Assembly: GCA_009774175.1 (NCBI GenBank)
Contig: VSNG01000007.1
Span: forward strand, 52,468-116,467
Direction: 5' to 3'
Length of the DNA: 64,000 nucleotides
From: Lachnospiraceae bacterium
GTDB taxonomy: Bacteria > Bacillota > Clostridia > Lachnospirales > Lachnospiraceae
Made by a program: the position numbers and the translations under genes. Below the pieces are notes generated by a model. It did no database searches, had not been told where the DNA came from, and saw only the letters and a program-made list of their open reading frames with translations. This document shows, piece by piece, positions 1 through 8,668 of this stretch (position 1 is its first letter; each line of letters begins with the position of its first letter).

Positions 1-547
1 AGACTAACCAGGCTGTGAGTTCAATGACCCGTTCCAGAGGTATTTTCCGTTCGTCCGCAACCCACTGGGAATAAATGGAAATAATGCTTCCCCTCAGATA
101 GGCGTCAATTATATTACATTCGAATGGGGCGGTGGCAGCGGGGCTGTCTTCCGGTGCCGAATAGTGGAACATGGATTTCATAACATAGTCAGCGGGGCTT
201 TGGCCAATTGAAAAATTTCCCTGACTGCATATGATTTTTTCGGTAATATCGTCTCTGTCTGTACAGAACAGAAAGAATATCCGCACGAGTTTTTCCAAAT
301 CTCTGGGAAGTCTGATGTCAGACATCAGCCCCAGAACCTGTACATAAATGTCTGTCTGGAGTCTGCCTAACAGATCGTCGAGCGAGTCATAGTGAAGATA
401 AAACGTTTTTCTGTTGATCATCGCCCGGTCTGTCAATCCCCTGATTGTAATCTGTGAATAATCCATTTCCCGGAGCATATCGCAAAAGGTGCTCTGTATC
501 AGATTTTCCGTTTTAATATATCGAAGATCATTTTGCGTTTCACGCAT
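1..547 (-). CDS. TetR/AcrR-family transcriptional regulator (partial, C-terminus off the window)
   Basis: Reading the reverse strand from the ATG at 547 gives an open frame of 182 codons that leaves the window at base 1. It starts MRETQNDLRYIKTENLIQ, and a helix-turn-helix region with NRKTFYLHYDSLDDLL lies near residues 40-60, the hallmark of the TetR recognition helix and following linker. A GGAGG ribosome binding site sits just before the ATG. TetR proteins usually repress a neighbouring divergent gene. Here the neighbour is a truncated MATE pump at 645, with a palindrome between them at 590-621. The last residues before the edge (AYLRGSIISIYSQW) are typical of the ligand-binding half. The effector is unknown. 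Confidence 0.85.
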   Translation of the reverse strand, partial: MRETQNDLRYIKTENLIQSTFCDMLREMDYSQITIRGLTDRAMINRKTFYLHYDSLDDLLGRLQTDIYVQVLGLMSDIRLPRDLEKLVRIFFLFCTDRDDITEKIICSQGNFSIGQSPADYVMKSMFHYSAPEDSPAATAPFECNIIDAYLRGSIISIYSQWVADERKIPLERVIELTAWLV

Positions 548-589
548 TATCAGTATTCCTCCGTATAAATTAAATTTTTTACAGGCATT

Positions 590-621
590 TTAATCCACAA
601 ACCGATTAGTATGTGGATTAA
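590..621. promoter_or_regulatory. Perfect inverted repeat, probable TetR operator
   Basis: TTAATCCACA (590-599) and TGTGGATTAA (612-621) are exact reverse complements separated by 12 bases. The site lies between the start of the TetR gene (547) and the ATG of the MATE remnant (645), where a divergent TetR repressor would bind. The assignment as operator is inference from position and symmetry. Confidence 0.6.
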
Positions 622-644
622 ACAACATTTCCGAAAAGCGTGCT

Positions 645-776
645 ATGAAGAAAGACAATATTGACATTATGATAAATATGCCGGTGTCAAAAGCAATCCT
701 GAAACTGGCAATTCCCACGGTACTGTCCAAGAAGACAGGATACATGCCTGTTTGTGTAATGACCAGATTAAGATGA
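645..776 (+). pseudogene. MATE-family efflux pump, N-terminal remnant
   Basis: The frame begins MKKDNIDIMINMPVSKAI and continues LKLAIPTVLS, which matches the start of many clostridial MATE multidrug or organic-cation antiporters (about 450 residues, 12 membrane helices). After about 28 family-like residues the match is lost and a stop follows at codon 44. Only the cytoplasmic N-terminus and the beginning of helix 1 remain, so it cannot transport anything. The divergent TetR gene and the palindrome in front of it suggest it was once a regulated drug-efflux gene that was deleted from the 3' side. Confidence 0.55.
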
Positions 777-835
777 TTTGCAGGCGTCGTATTCAGCGAG
801 GCTTCTTCCGAAAATTTTTCCGAATATCTTTCCCC

Positions 836-907
836 TCCCTTTTTCTCATAAAAGCGAATATTCTGTTTGGTAATTCCTGTAAAGCGTTCCAGGTCATTGA
901 TATTCAA
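836..907 (-). pseudogene. MerR-family regulator, N-terminal remnant
   Basis: Reverse-strand codons from about 907 read LNINDLERFTGITKQNIR followed by FYEKKG, the first helix-turn-helix and start of the wing of a MerR-type DNA-binding domain. Resemblance stops after FYEKKG, and the frame then runs through unrelated sequence to a stop near 590. No ATG fits, only a TTG. With the MATE stub facing it, this looks like the other side of a deletion junction. The family call rests on only 24 residues. Confidence 0.5.
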
Positions 908-976
908 TAGTAGGGCCTCTTGCGTTTGTTAATCATGCTGTAAAGGATAAAGCTGGTATAAGGTCATTTCCAAAAA

Positions 977-1026
977 GAACAAATGTTCTGAAAATGCTGT
1001 ACAAATAAGAGGCAGTATGCTATAAT
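977..1026 (+). promoter_or_regulatory. LexA (SOS) box with extended -10 promoter
   Basis: GAAC-AAAT-GTTC at 977-988 fits the Gram-positive LexA box (GAAC-N4-GTTC). An extended -10, TG-c-TATAAT, follows at 1018-1026. The spacing between the two (32 bases) is almost that of the uvrB promoter (34 bases), so this looks like a second SOS promoter. Only a damaged gene (DUF2971-like tail) lies downstream. Confidence 0.6.
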
Positions 1027-1069
1027 CAAAACTGCTTTTGAACTGATGAATAAAGAAGGTTTTGACTAA

Positions 1070-1399
1070 AAGCCGGCAAAGTACAAAGGACAGGGCAGGA
1101 TTCATGAAGAACTGATCAGAGAAGTTGAAGAGGCGCTGTCGCCGGAAGCGCGTGTCGACTGTGAAGCAAGGTTTCTTGATTTTACGCTTTCGAGAGTCAG
1201 GGAGCAATGTATCAGAGAGCGAATTATCACCTACTTTGATTTATCTTTTGAAAAGGTGCGGGATGATTTGATAAAGGAGATCATAATCGGGCCCAATGCG
1301 GGAATTACAAGAAGAGATGTTTACAGAAGCCTTTATATTAACGGATACCAAACGGATAAAATCAAGGTTGGAATTTCAAATATTACATACAGACAATAA
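1070..1399 (+). pseudogene. DUF2971-like protein, C-terminal remnant
   Basis: The frame is open from 1070 to the TAA at 1397-1399 but has no usable start codon; an in-frame TAA lies at 1067. The last third resembles the end of DUF2971 proteins: a run containing DLIKEIIIGPNAGIT, then a predicted helix, then a final strand ending ISNITYRQ. DUF2971 is a widespread family of unknown function often found near mobile DNA. The full family is about 250-300 residues, so about two thirds is missing. The codons just upstream (TAFELMNKEGFD) look like the start of another gene, perhaps TetR-like, which points to a rearranged junction. Confidence 0.5.
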
Positions 1400-1834
1400 T
1401 AAAAGGAAAAATTATGGACCATTTTAGATTAGTGTCAGAAGTTGTTGGTTGTACCGTATTTTGTGAATAAGATGGGAGATTATGGATAAATAGCGCTAGG
1501 TTTTCTGGAAGTAATAGATATGGATGAAACATGGCGGGTTAAACAAATCTGGGATTATATAAAAGAAAATAGAAAAGAATTAATTGAGTGAATAAAAAAA
1601 TAGAACAAAAGTTCGATTTCGGCCTGCGCTTTTTGGGGATTAATATGCTATAATGAAAAAATAAATGGCCGGATAATACTATTTGTACAGGCAGACGCAG
1701 TTCGACCTCGTTTTGTTTAAGATACGATTTTAAACTATTACTTTAATGCTTCTTTGTCGGCTTTGCAAGCCCAAATAACACGAATTTTGTACCTATAGGC
1801 GAACTTTTTAATATGAATTTCGGAGGTAACTTTT
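1400..1834. other. Gene-poor stretch ahead of uvrB
   Basis: No convincing gene. A short open tail ending near 1591 encodes DETWRVKQIWDYIKENRK and could be the end of a lost gene; I cannot name it. The right part holds the uvrB promoter and LexA box. Confidence 0.5.
1603..1654 (+). promoter_or_regulatory. uvrB-uvrA promoter with LexA (SOS) box
   Basis: GAAC-AAAA-GTTC at 1603-1614 matches the Gram-positive LexA box, and an extended -10 (TG-c-TATAAT) lies at 1646-1654. uvrB is a classical LexA-repressed gene, so DNA-damage induction of uvrBA is the natural reading. No clear -35 is visible, which fits an extended -10 promoter. Confidence 0.75.
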
Positions 1835-3835
1835 GTGCAAACTGAACAAAAAACGTTCAAACTCCACAGCGAATACCACCCTACAGGCGACCAGCCTGCG
1901 GCCATAGAAGCCCTTGTGAAAGGCTTTCAGGATGGCAATCAGTTTCAGACCCTGCTTGGCGTTACAGGATCGGGTAAGACGTTCACAATGGCAAATATCA
2001 TACAGGCGCTTAATAAGCCGACACTGGTGATTGCGCACAACAAGACACTGGCGGGTCAGCTTTACGGTGAATTTAAAGAGTTTTTCCCTGAAAACGCAGT
2101 AGAATACTTTGTGTCTTATTATGATTATTATCAGCCGGAAGCCTATGTGCCCTCCACGGACACCTATATTGCAAAGGATTCTTCCATTAACGATGAAATT
2201 GATAAACTGCGGCTGTCGGCTACAGCCTCTTTGACGGAGCGGCGAGACGTGGTGGTGATCGCCAGCGTTTCCTGTATTTACGGTCTGGGAAGTCCCGAGG
2301 AGTATGCGGGCATGAGTATGTCCCTGCGTCCCGGCATGACAAAGGATCGGGACGAGGTGATACGCGGCCTTATTGAGATGCAGTATAACAGAAACGATAT
2401 GGATCTGGACAGGTGCTGTTTCCGGGTAAGAGGGGATGTGCTGGAAATATGTCCGGCGCAGGGCGGAGACTATCTGATCCGCGTGGAATTTTTCGGGGAC
2501 GAGATAGATCGGATTGCGGAGGCCGATCCCCTGACGGGACAGGTGCATACGGTTCTGGAACATGTGATGATATTCCCCGCTTCCCATTATGTAGTTCCGC
2601 CGGAAAAGATTCGCACTGCCTGCAAGGTGATTGAGCAGGAGCTGGACGAGAGGGTCAGGTTTTTTAAGGGCGAGGACAAGCTTTTGGAGGCGCAGCGGAT
2701 CTCGGAGAGAACCAACTTTGACATCGAAATGCTCCGGGAGACGGGTTTTTGTTCCGGCATAGAAAATTATTCCAGGCATTTAAACGGGATGGCGGAGGGA
2801 GAACCACCGTTCACACTGTTAGATTATTTTAAAGATGATTTTCTGATCATCATTGACGAGTCCCATATGACAATTCCTCAGATACGCGGCATGTTTGCGG
2901 GGGACAGATCCAGAAAGAACACGCTGGTTGACTATGGATTCCGTCTGCCCTCCGCACTGGACAACCGGCCCCTCTGCTTTGAGGAATTTGAAGGGCACAT
3001 CGACCAGATGCTTTTCGTATCTGCGACACCATCCGATTATGAAGCGTCCCATGAGCTGTTTCGGACAGAGCAGATTATACGGCCTACCGGCCTGCTGGAC
3101 CCGGAGGTTTCCGTGCGTCCGGTAGAGGGGCAGATCGACGATCTGATTTCGGAGATCAATAAAGTAGTGGCGGATAAGGGGAAGGTGCTGGTGACTACGC
3201 TTACAAAGCGGATGGCGGAGGATCTTACAAACTACATGAGCGACGTGGGGATTCGGGTGAAATACCTGCACTCGGATATTGATACGCTGGAACGGGCCGA
3301 GATTATTCGGGATATGAGACTGGATGTTTTCGATGTGCTGGTTGGAATTAACCTTCTGCGTGAGGGACTGGATATCCCGGAGATTGAACTGGTGGCTATA
3401 TTGGATGCGGATAAGGAGGGCTTTTTGCGGTCCGCCACTTCCCTGATTCAGACCATCGGGCGGGCGGCCAGAAACGCCAAAGGACATGTGATCATGTATG
3501 CGGACGATATGACGGATTCCATGAATATGGCGATTACGGAGACGAACCGCCGTCGTAAGATTCAGCAGGCGTACAATGAGGAGCACGGCATTACTCCGCA
3601 GACGATCCAGAAGGCGGTACGCGATCTGATCAGCATTTCCAAGACCATTGCGAAGGAAGAACAGCGGTTTGAGAAAGACCCGGAATCCATGAGCAGGGAG
3701 GAGTTGGAAAAACTGATCAAAGAAGTGGAGAAGCAGATGAAGAAGGCCGCCGCGGACCTGAATTTCGAGGCCGCCGCAGATTTGCGTGACCGTATGGTGG
3801 ATTTAAAAGTAAAACTCAGAGATTTTGACAAATAA
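1835..3835 (+). CDS. uvrB: UvrABC excinuclease subunit B
   Basis: UvrB is the damage-verifying helicase-like subunit of nucleotide excision repair: it is loaded by UvrA and then recruits UvrC. At 666 residues it has the usual length. Walker A (GVTGSGKTFT) lies near residues 42-51 and the strand-inserting beta-hairpin (YYDYYQPEAYVPSTDTYI) near residues 90-107. Helicase motif VI appears as QTIGRAARN, and a C-terminal UVR motif (LNFEAAADLRDRM) near residues 640-655 would contact UvrC. The start is the GTG at 1835 behind CGGAGGT; an upstream ATG at 1813 meets a stop after ten codons. uvrA follows after 26 bases, so the two form an operon under the LexA-boxed promoter. Confidence 0.98.
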   Translation: MQTEQKTFKLHSEYHPTGDQPAAIEALVKGFQDGNQFQTLLGVTGSGKTFTMANIIQALNKPTLVIAHNKTLAGQLYGEFKEFFPENAVEYFVSYYDYYQPEAYVPSTDTYIAKDSSINDEIDKLRLSATASLTERRDVVVIASVSCIYGLGSPEEYAGMSMSLRPGMTKDRDEVIRGLIEMQYNRNDMDLDRCCFRVRGDVLEICPAQGGDYLIRVEFFGDEIDRIAEADPLTGQVHTVLEHVMIFPASHYVVPPEKIRTACKVIEQELDERVRFFKGEDKLLEAQRISERTNFDIEMLRETGFCSGIENYSRHLNGMAEGEPPFTLLDYFKDDFLIIIDESHMTIPQIRGMFAGDRSRKNTLVDYGFRLPSALDNRPLCFEEFEGHIDQMLFVSATPSDYEASHELFRTEQIIRPTGLLDPEVSVRPVEGQIDDLISEINKVVADKGKVLVTTLTKRMAEDLTNYMSDVGIRVKYLHSDIDTLERAEIIRDMRLDVFDVLVGINLLREGLDIPEIELVAILDADKEGFLRSATSLIQTIGRAARNAKGHVIMYADDMTDSMNMAITETNRRRKIQQAYNEEHGITPQTIQKAVRDLISISKTIAKEEQRFEKDPESMSREELEKLIKEVEKQMKKAAADLNFEAAADLRDRMVDLKVKLRDFDK

Positions 3836-3861
3836 CAGGATAAAAAGAGAGGAATCATAGC

Positions 3862-6732
3862 ATGGCAGATACGATAAAGATGCGCCCGCGGGAATATATT
3901 AAGATCCGCGGCGCAAACGAACATAACTTAAAAGGAATTGACCTGGATATCCCCCGCAATGAATTTGTGGTGCTTACGGGCCTGTCGGGCTCGGGTAAGT
4001 CTTCTCTCGCTTTTGACACAATCTATGCGGAAGGGCAGAGACGTTACATGGAATCTCTCTCTTCCTATGCCAGACAGTTTTTGGGACAGATGGAAAAACC
4101 GGATGTGGAACGGATTGAAGGATTGTCTCCGGCAATTTCCATTGACCAGAAATCCACCAACCGGAATCCCCGTTCTACGGTGGGTACGGTGACGGAAATT
4201 TACGATTATTTCCGTTTGTTGTATGCCCGTATCGGCATTCCTCACTGCCCCAACTGCGGTAAGGAGATTAAGAAACAGACGGTGGATCAGATCGTGGATC
4301 AGGTAATGGCCCTGCCTGAGGGTACAAAAATCCAGCTGCTTGCGCCGGTTGTGCGGGGCAGGAAGGGACGGCATGAGAAGGTTTTTGAACGTGCGCGCCG
4401 CAGCGGTTACGTGCGGGTGCGGGTGGACGGCAGTCTCTATGACCTGAGCGAGGAAGCGGAAGAGCTTAAGTTAGATAAAAATATCAAACATGATATAGAA
4501 ATCGTGGTCGACCGTCTTGTAGTGAAGGAGGGTATAGAACGCCGCCTGACAGATTCCGCGGAGAATGTTTTTGCGTTGGCGGAAGGATTGATGACGCTTG
4601 ATGTGATCGGCGGTGAACCGATTCAGTTCAGTCAGAGCTTTGCCTGTCCTGACTGCGGAATCAGCATCAGCGAAATCGAACCCAGAAGCTTTTCCTTCAA
4701 CAATCCTTTTGGCGCCTGCCCCGGCTGTTTTGGTCTGGGATATAAGATGGAGTTTGACGCGGATCTGCTGATACCGGATAAGAGCGTCAGTCTGGAGGAC
4801 GGGGCGATTGCGGTTTTGGGCTGGCAGTCCAGCGGCGACAAGGGGAGCTTTACCAACGCCATATTGCAGGCCCTTGCCAAAAAGTTTAAGTTCAGCCTGA
4901 AAACGCCGTTTGGGGAGCTTTCGCAGAAGATACAGGATATGATCCTTTACGGCACGGATACATCGGTGGACGTGCACTATGAGGGACAACGCGGGAGCGG
5001 CGTATATCCTGTGGTTTTTGAAGGCGTGATTAAAAATGTGGAACGCCGCTATCGCGAGACAGGTTCCGAGTGGAGTAAGCAGGAGTACGAGAGCTTCATG
5101 CGCATTACCCCCTGTAAGGAATGTAAGGGGATGCGTCTGAAAAAGGAATCTCTGGCGGTGACAGTATGCGACAAAAATATTTATGAAATTACCTCCATGT
5201 CTGTGGCTAAGCTTCATGATTTTATTGGCGGGATGCAACTTACGCCGCAGCAGGAGCTGATCGGTAAGCGGGTATTAAAGGAAATTCGTGCCAGAGTTGG
5301 CTTTTTGGTGGAAGTGGGTCTGGAATATCTGTCTCTGGCCAGAGCGACCAGCTCTCTTTCCGGTGGCGAGGCACAGAGAATCCGCCTTGCGACACAGATC
5401 GGCTCGGGTTTGGTGGGCGTCTGCTATATTTTGGACGAACCGAGCATCGGCCTGCATCAGAGGGATAATGACAAACTGATTTCAGCCCTTAAAAACCTGC
5501 GGGACATGGGTAATACTCTTCTCGTTGTGGAGCACGACGAGGACACCATGCTGGCGGCGGATCATGTCGTGGATATCGGGCCGGGCGCGGGAAGCCGAGG
5601 CGGCGAGGTGGTTGCGCAGGGTACGGCGGAAGAAATCATGCAGGTGGAAGAGTCCGTTACAGGACAGTATCTGAGCGGAAAATTACAGATTCCCGTGCCG
5701 AAGGCGCGCAGGAAGCCGACTGACTGGCTTACGGTAAAGGGCGCGGAAGAAAACAACCTGAAAAAGATCGACGTGAAATTTCCCACGGGCATTATGACCT
5801 GTGTCACGGGGGTGTCCGGCTCGGGTAAGAGCTCCCTTGTCAACGAAATCCTTTACAAGCATCTGGCAAGGGATTTGAACAGGGCAAGATGCATTCCCGG
5901 CAGACATAAGGAGATTCTTGGGATTGATCAGCTTGACAAGGTGATTAACATTGACCAGTCCCCCATTGGCAGGACGCCCCGCTCCAACCCGGCTACCTAT
6001 ACAGGGGTTTTTGATCAGATCCGAGACCTTTTTGCGACCACTCAGGACGCCAAAGCCAGAGGCTACAAAAAGGGCAGGTTCAGCTTTAACGTAAAGGGCG
6101 GCCGCTGTGAGGCCTGCGGCGGCGACGGCATTATTAAAATTGAAATGCACTTTTTGCCCGACGTTTATGTGCCCTGTGAAGTATGCGGCGGCAAGCGGTA
6201 CAATCGGGAAACTCTGGAAGTAAAGTACAAGGGCAAGAGTATTTTTGATGTGCTCGATATGACGGTGGAGGAGGCGGTTCCCTTCTTTGAGAATCTTCCT
6301 TCCATTCGCAGGAAAATAGAAACATTAAATGACGTGGGTCTTTCCTATGTCAAACTGGGACAGCCTTCCACTACGCTTTCCGGCGGTGAGGCCCAGCGGA
6401 TCAAGCTGGCAACCGAGTTGTCCAAGCGGAGCACCGGCAAGACCATCTATATTCTGGACGAGCCCACCACGGGTCTGCATTTTGCGGATGTCCATAAGCT
6501 GGTGGATATTTTGCATAAGCTGGCCGAAGGAGGCAATACGGTGGTGGTGATCGAGCATAACCTCGATGTGATCAAGACCGCGGATTATATCATTGATATG
6601 GGCCCCGAGGGTGGGGAGGGCGGCGGTACGGTCATTGCGCAGGGAACGCCGGAACAGATTGCCAAAAACGAGAAATCCTACACCGGCTTTTATATTAAGA
6701 AGATGCTGGAGAAAGCGGCGAAGCGTGAGTGA
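3862..6732 (+). CDS. uvrA: UvrABC excinuclease subunit A
   Basis: UvrA is the dimeric ABC-type ATPase that first recognises DNA lesions and hands them to UvrB. The 956-residue product has two ATPase modules with Walker A motifs GLSGSGKSSL (about residue 40) and GVSGSGKSSL (about residue 652). Two ABC signatures (SLSGGEAQRIRLA and TLSGGEAQRIKLA) and zinc-binding Cys pairs (for example CPDCG...CPGC and CEACGGDG...CEVCGG) are present. It lies directly behind uvrB with a GAGG ribosome binding site and ends at a strong terminator. Nothing unusual in length or motifs. Confidence 0.98.
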   Translation: MADTIKMRPREYIKIRGANEHNLKGIDLDIPRNEFVVLTGLSGSGKSSLAFDTIYAEGQRRYMESLSSYARQFLGQMEKPDVERIEGLSPAISIDQKSTNRNPRSTVGTVTEIYDYFRLLYARIGIPHCPNCGKEIKKQTVDQIVDQVMALPEGTKIQLLAPVVRGRKGRHEKVFERARRSGYVRVRVDGSLYDLSEEAEELKLDKNIKHDIEIVVDRLVVKEGIERRLTDSAENVFALAEGLMTLDVIGGEPIQFSQSFACPDCGISISEIEPRSFSFNNPFGACPGCFGLGYKMEFDADLLIPDKSVSLEDGAIAVLGWQSSGDKGSFTNAILQALAKKFKFSLKTPFGELSQKIQDMILYGTDTSVDVHYEGQRGSGVYPVVFEGVIKNVERRYRETGSEWSKQEYESFMRITPCKECKGMRLKKESLAVTVCDKNIYEITSMSVAKLHDFIGGMQLTPQQELIGKRVLKEIRARVGFLVEVGLEYLSLARATSSLSGGEAQRIRLATQIGSGLVGVCYILDEPSIGLHQRDNDKLISALKNLRDMGNTLLVVEHDEDTMLAADHVVDIGPGAGSRGGEVVAQGTAEEIMQVEESVTGQYLSGKLQIPVPKARRKPTDWLTVKGAEENNLKKIDVKFPTGIMTCVTGVSGSGKSSLVNEILYKHLARDLNRARCIPGRHKEILGIDQLDKVINIDQSPIGRTPRSNPATYTGVFDQIRDLFATTQDAKARGYKKGRFSFNVKGGRCEACGGDGIIKIEMHFLPDVYVPCEVCGGKRYNRETLEVKYKGKSIFDVLDMTVEEAVPFFENLPSIRRKIETLNDVGLSYVKLGQPSTTLSGGEAQRIKLATELSKRSTGKTIYILDEPTTGLHFADVHKLVDILHKLAEGGNTVVVIEHNLDVIKTADYIIDMGPEGGEGGGTVIAQGTPEQIAKNEKSYTGFYIKKMLEKAAKRE

Positions 6733-6794
6733 TGCCGGCTGTGGGAGACACCATATTTTGCTTTTGCCGATGAGTTGGAAAATGCTTTTAACTT

Positions 6795-6850
6795 AGACCT
6801 TTCAGAATACTTTATGCAATGTAAAAAGTATTCTGAGGGTCTATTTTATT
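6795..6850 (+). terminator. Rho-independent terminator of uvrBA
   Basis: An inverted repeat of about 18 bp (AGACCTTTCAGAATACTTT / AAAGTATTCTGAGGGTCT) with a short loop is followed by a T-rich run. It separates uvrA from the sigma factor unit. Confidence 0.9.
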
Positions 6851-6863
6851 TATTTTATGAAGT

Positions 6864-6898
6864 TTAAAACTTTTTTCGGGTCTCATGACAATATATAC
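6864..6898 (+). promoter_or_regulatory. Possible ECF-type autoregulated promoter
   Basis: An AAAACTTTTTTCGG stretch resembles the AAC-containing -35 of ECF sigma promoters and lies about 16 bases before a TCATGACAATAT region, directly upstream of the ECF sigma gene. ECF factors commonly transcribe their own operon. Motif match is loose. Confidence 0.35.
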
Positions 6899-6952
6899 AT
6901 GCAAGGGCAAATCTTTGCAAGTCGACTTGGAAGAAGAAGGAGGATGGCTGCT

Positions 6953-7492
6953 ATGAATAATGATGAATTTGAGCGGTTTGTCCTGAAGTTTGGAAAGGAT
7001 ATTCTGCGGTTTTGTCGGATGACAGCCCAAGATGCAGAAAATGGGGACGAACTGTATCAGGATACCATGCTCAAGCTGCTGGAGAAAAAGAAAAGACTGG
7101 ACTCCATGCAGAATACAAAGAGTTACGCTTTATCCACTTCAATTTATCTCTGGAAGAATAAGAAGAAAAAATACGCAAACAGGATGCGGCTGGTTCCGAC
7201 AGACAGTATGGACGAGATGTTCGAGGAGGGATACGAAATTTCTGATCCTGACAATGAGACCTCGCCGGAACATATCGTATTACAGCAGACCGAGGTGGAC
7301 ATGATTCAGGGACTGGTGGCATCCTTGCCCGAAAAGTACAGAATACCTGTTTATTTGTACTATTCGGCGGATATGCAGATAAATGAAATATCTGAAATTC
7401 TCGGACTGCCGGAAGGAACCGTAAAGAGCCGGATGCGGAAAGCAAAGAAGCAGTTAAAGGAAAAATTGGAGGCGATAGGATATGACGGATGA
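6953..7492 (+). CDS. ECF-type RNA polymerase sigma factor
   Basis: A sigma-70 family factor of the extracytoplasmic-function type, about 179 residues. Region 2 covers roughly residues 8-75 and region 4 roughly 112-172, where INEISEILGLPEGTVKSRMR is the -35-recognition helix-turn-helix. I start it at the ATG at 6953, nine bases after AAGGAGG (6937-6943); the ATG at 6944 touches the ribosome binding site, and earlier codons have none. Its last 11 bases overlap the next gene, a DUF4179 membrane protein, which is the expected anti-sigma factor. The envelope signal it senses cannot be told from sequence. Confidence 0.92.
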   Translation: MNNDEFERFVLKFGKDILRFCRMTAQDAENGDELYQDTMLKLLEKKKRLDSMQNTKSYALSTSIYLWKNKKKKYANRMRLVPTDSMDEMFEEGYEISDPDNETSPEHIVLQQTEVDMIQGLVASLPEKYRIPVYLYYSADMQINEISEILGLPEGTVKSRMRKAKKQLKEKLEAIGYDG

Positions 7493-8663
7493 AAAATTGG
7501 ATCAAATCTTAAAGCAGGCCCTTGCTCCTGAAATAAGCGACAAAGAAATCCGGGTGCACGGAAGGAGGAAGGGTAAGATGAGGAGATACAGTAAAATAGG
7601 AAAAGGCGCTGCAGCGGCAGTGGCAGCTGCCGTTATCGGAATTTCCGGGCTGGGATATTTTAATCCGGTGCTTGCGGCAAAAATTCCCCTGATAGGAAAA
7701 ATTTTTGAAAGAGTAGAGGATGACATCGTATATTCCGGTGATTATACGGATAAAGGAACCGTTTTGACAAATGAGGATGAGGCAGGGAATCTCGATACAT
7801 CGGATTATTCCGCATCTGACGAAGGCGTGGCGATTACTGCGTCGGAAGTCTACTGTGACGGATATTCCATATTTCTCACAGTGAATATCAAAGCAGAGGA
7901 GGCGGATTTTACTCACATTCCCAGGCACTATACAGGTGTGAATGCCGCGGATAAGCGAACTGCCGCAGGTTTTTATATTGACGGAACGTGGAGCGTTGAT
8001 GGCAGTTTGACGGAGCGGCTTGAAAATACGTTTGAAGGCGAGGTAATCGACAGCCATACTTTTGCAGGTATGCTTAAAATAAACCTTACAAAGAAAGCTG
8101 CCGGCAGCGGCAAACTCAGCCTGAAGATAAGCGGTCTTGGATATGATGATGACAGGATGCTTGACGGTGAAGAGATATCGGCATCCCATTGGACGGATGG
8201 CAATTGGAATCTTGTCCTTCCGTTCGAGGCTAACGAGACAAACGTAAAGACTATAGAAGTAGGTGAGAAACAGAATGATATTACGCTTGATAATGTTGTA
8301 GTATCTCCGTATCAGGTGATTGTCCATGTGACAACGCCGGGAAAACAAAGAGAACTGACAGACGACAGGAGAGAAAAGCTGCTTTCAAAGGATCCTGATA
8401 TGACAGATGCGGAAATGTTTGAAATTCTCGGGTGGTCTTATGAACCCTGCCAGACAATTTGCTTTAACCAGGATGGGGAAATGCTCTATCCGGATACGGA
8501 AATGGCAGGGAGAGCCGGGTTTGCCGTTCAGGGCAAAGAAATAAAGACATTGTATATTTTTATTTTTGACAATCTTGATGACTGGGCGCAGATGGAGCAG
8601 GAAGGAATGAACAGCAGCGCTGCGGACAGGGCTGTTATTTATAAAGAAATTCATGTGGAGTAA
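7482..8663 (+). CDS. DUF4179 membrane-anchored anti-sigma factor
   Basis: A 393-residue protein with a short cytoplasmic N-terminus of about 36 residues (MTDEKLDQILKQAL..., rich in basic residues), one membrane helix (about residues 37-60, GAAAAVAAAVIGISGLGY) and a large outside domain. The segment after the helix (NPVLAAKIPLIGKIF) is characteristic of DUF4179 proteins, which are encoded beside ECF sigma factors and hold them inactive at the membrane. Overlap with the sigma gene by 11 bases implies translational coupling. The outer domain (about residues 90-393) is beta-rich, with no catalytic motif that I recognise. A terminator follows immediately. Confidence 0.85.
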   Translation: MTDEKLDQILKQALAPEISDKEIRVHGRRKGKMRRYSKIGKGAAAAVAAAVIGISGLGYFNPVLAAKIPLIGKIFERVEDDIVYSGDYTDKGTVLTNEDEAGNLDTSDYSASDEGVAITASEVYCDGYSIFLTVNIKAEEADFTHIPRHYTGVNAADKRTAAGFYIDGTWSVDGSLTERLENTFEGEVIDSHTFAGMLKINLTKKAAGSGKLSLKISGLGYDDDRMLDGEEISASHWTDGNWNLVLPFEANETNVKTIEVGEKQNDITLDNVVVSPYQVIVHVTTPGKQRELTDDRREKLLSKDPDMTDAEMFEILGWSYEPCQTICFNQDGEMLYPDTEMAGRAGFAVQGKEIKTLYIFIFDNLDDWAQMEQEGMNSSAADRAVIYKEIHVE

Positions 8664-8668
8664 GCGGG

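Noticed and set aside
590..907. 105-codon reverse frame taken as one gene
   Set aside because: Only its first 24 codons look like a MerR protein; the rest is antisense to a MATE stub and crosses the TetR palindrome, so it is a chance fusion.
929..1207. 92-codon reverse frame
   Set aside because: It lies antisense to the SOS promoter and the DUF2971-like remnant, with no ribosome binding site or family match.
1500..1600. Small gene around DETWRVKQIWDYIKENRK
   Set aside because: Only about 30 codons, no ribosome binding site and no start supported; probably the tail of a lost gene.
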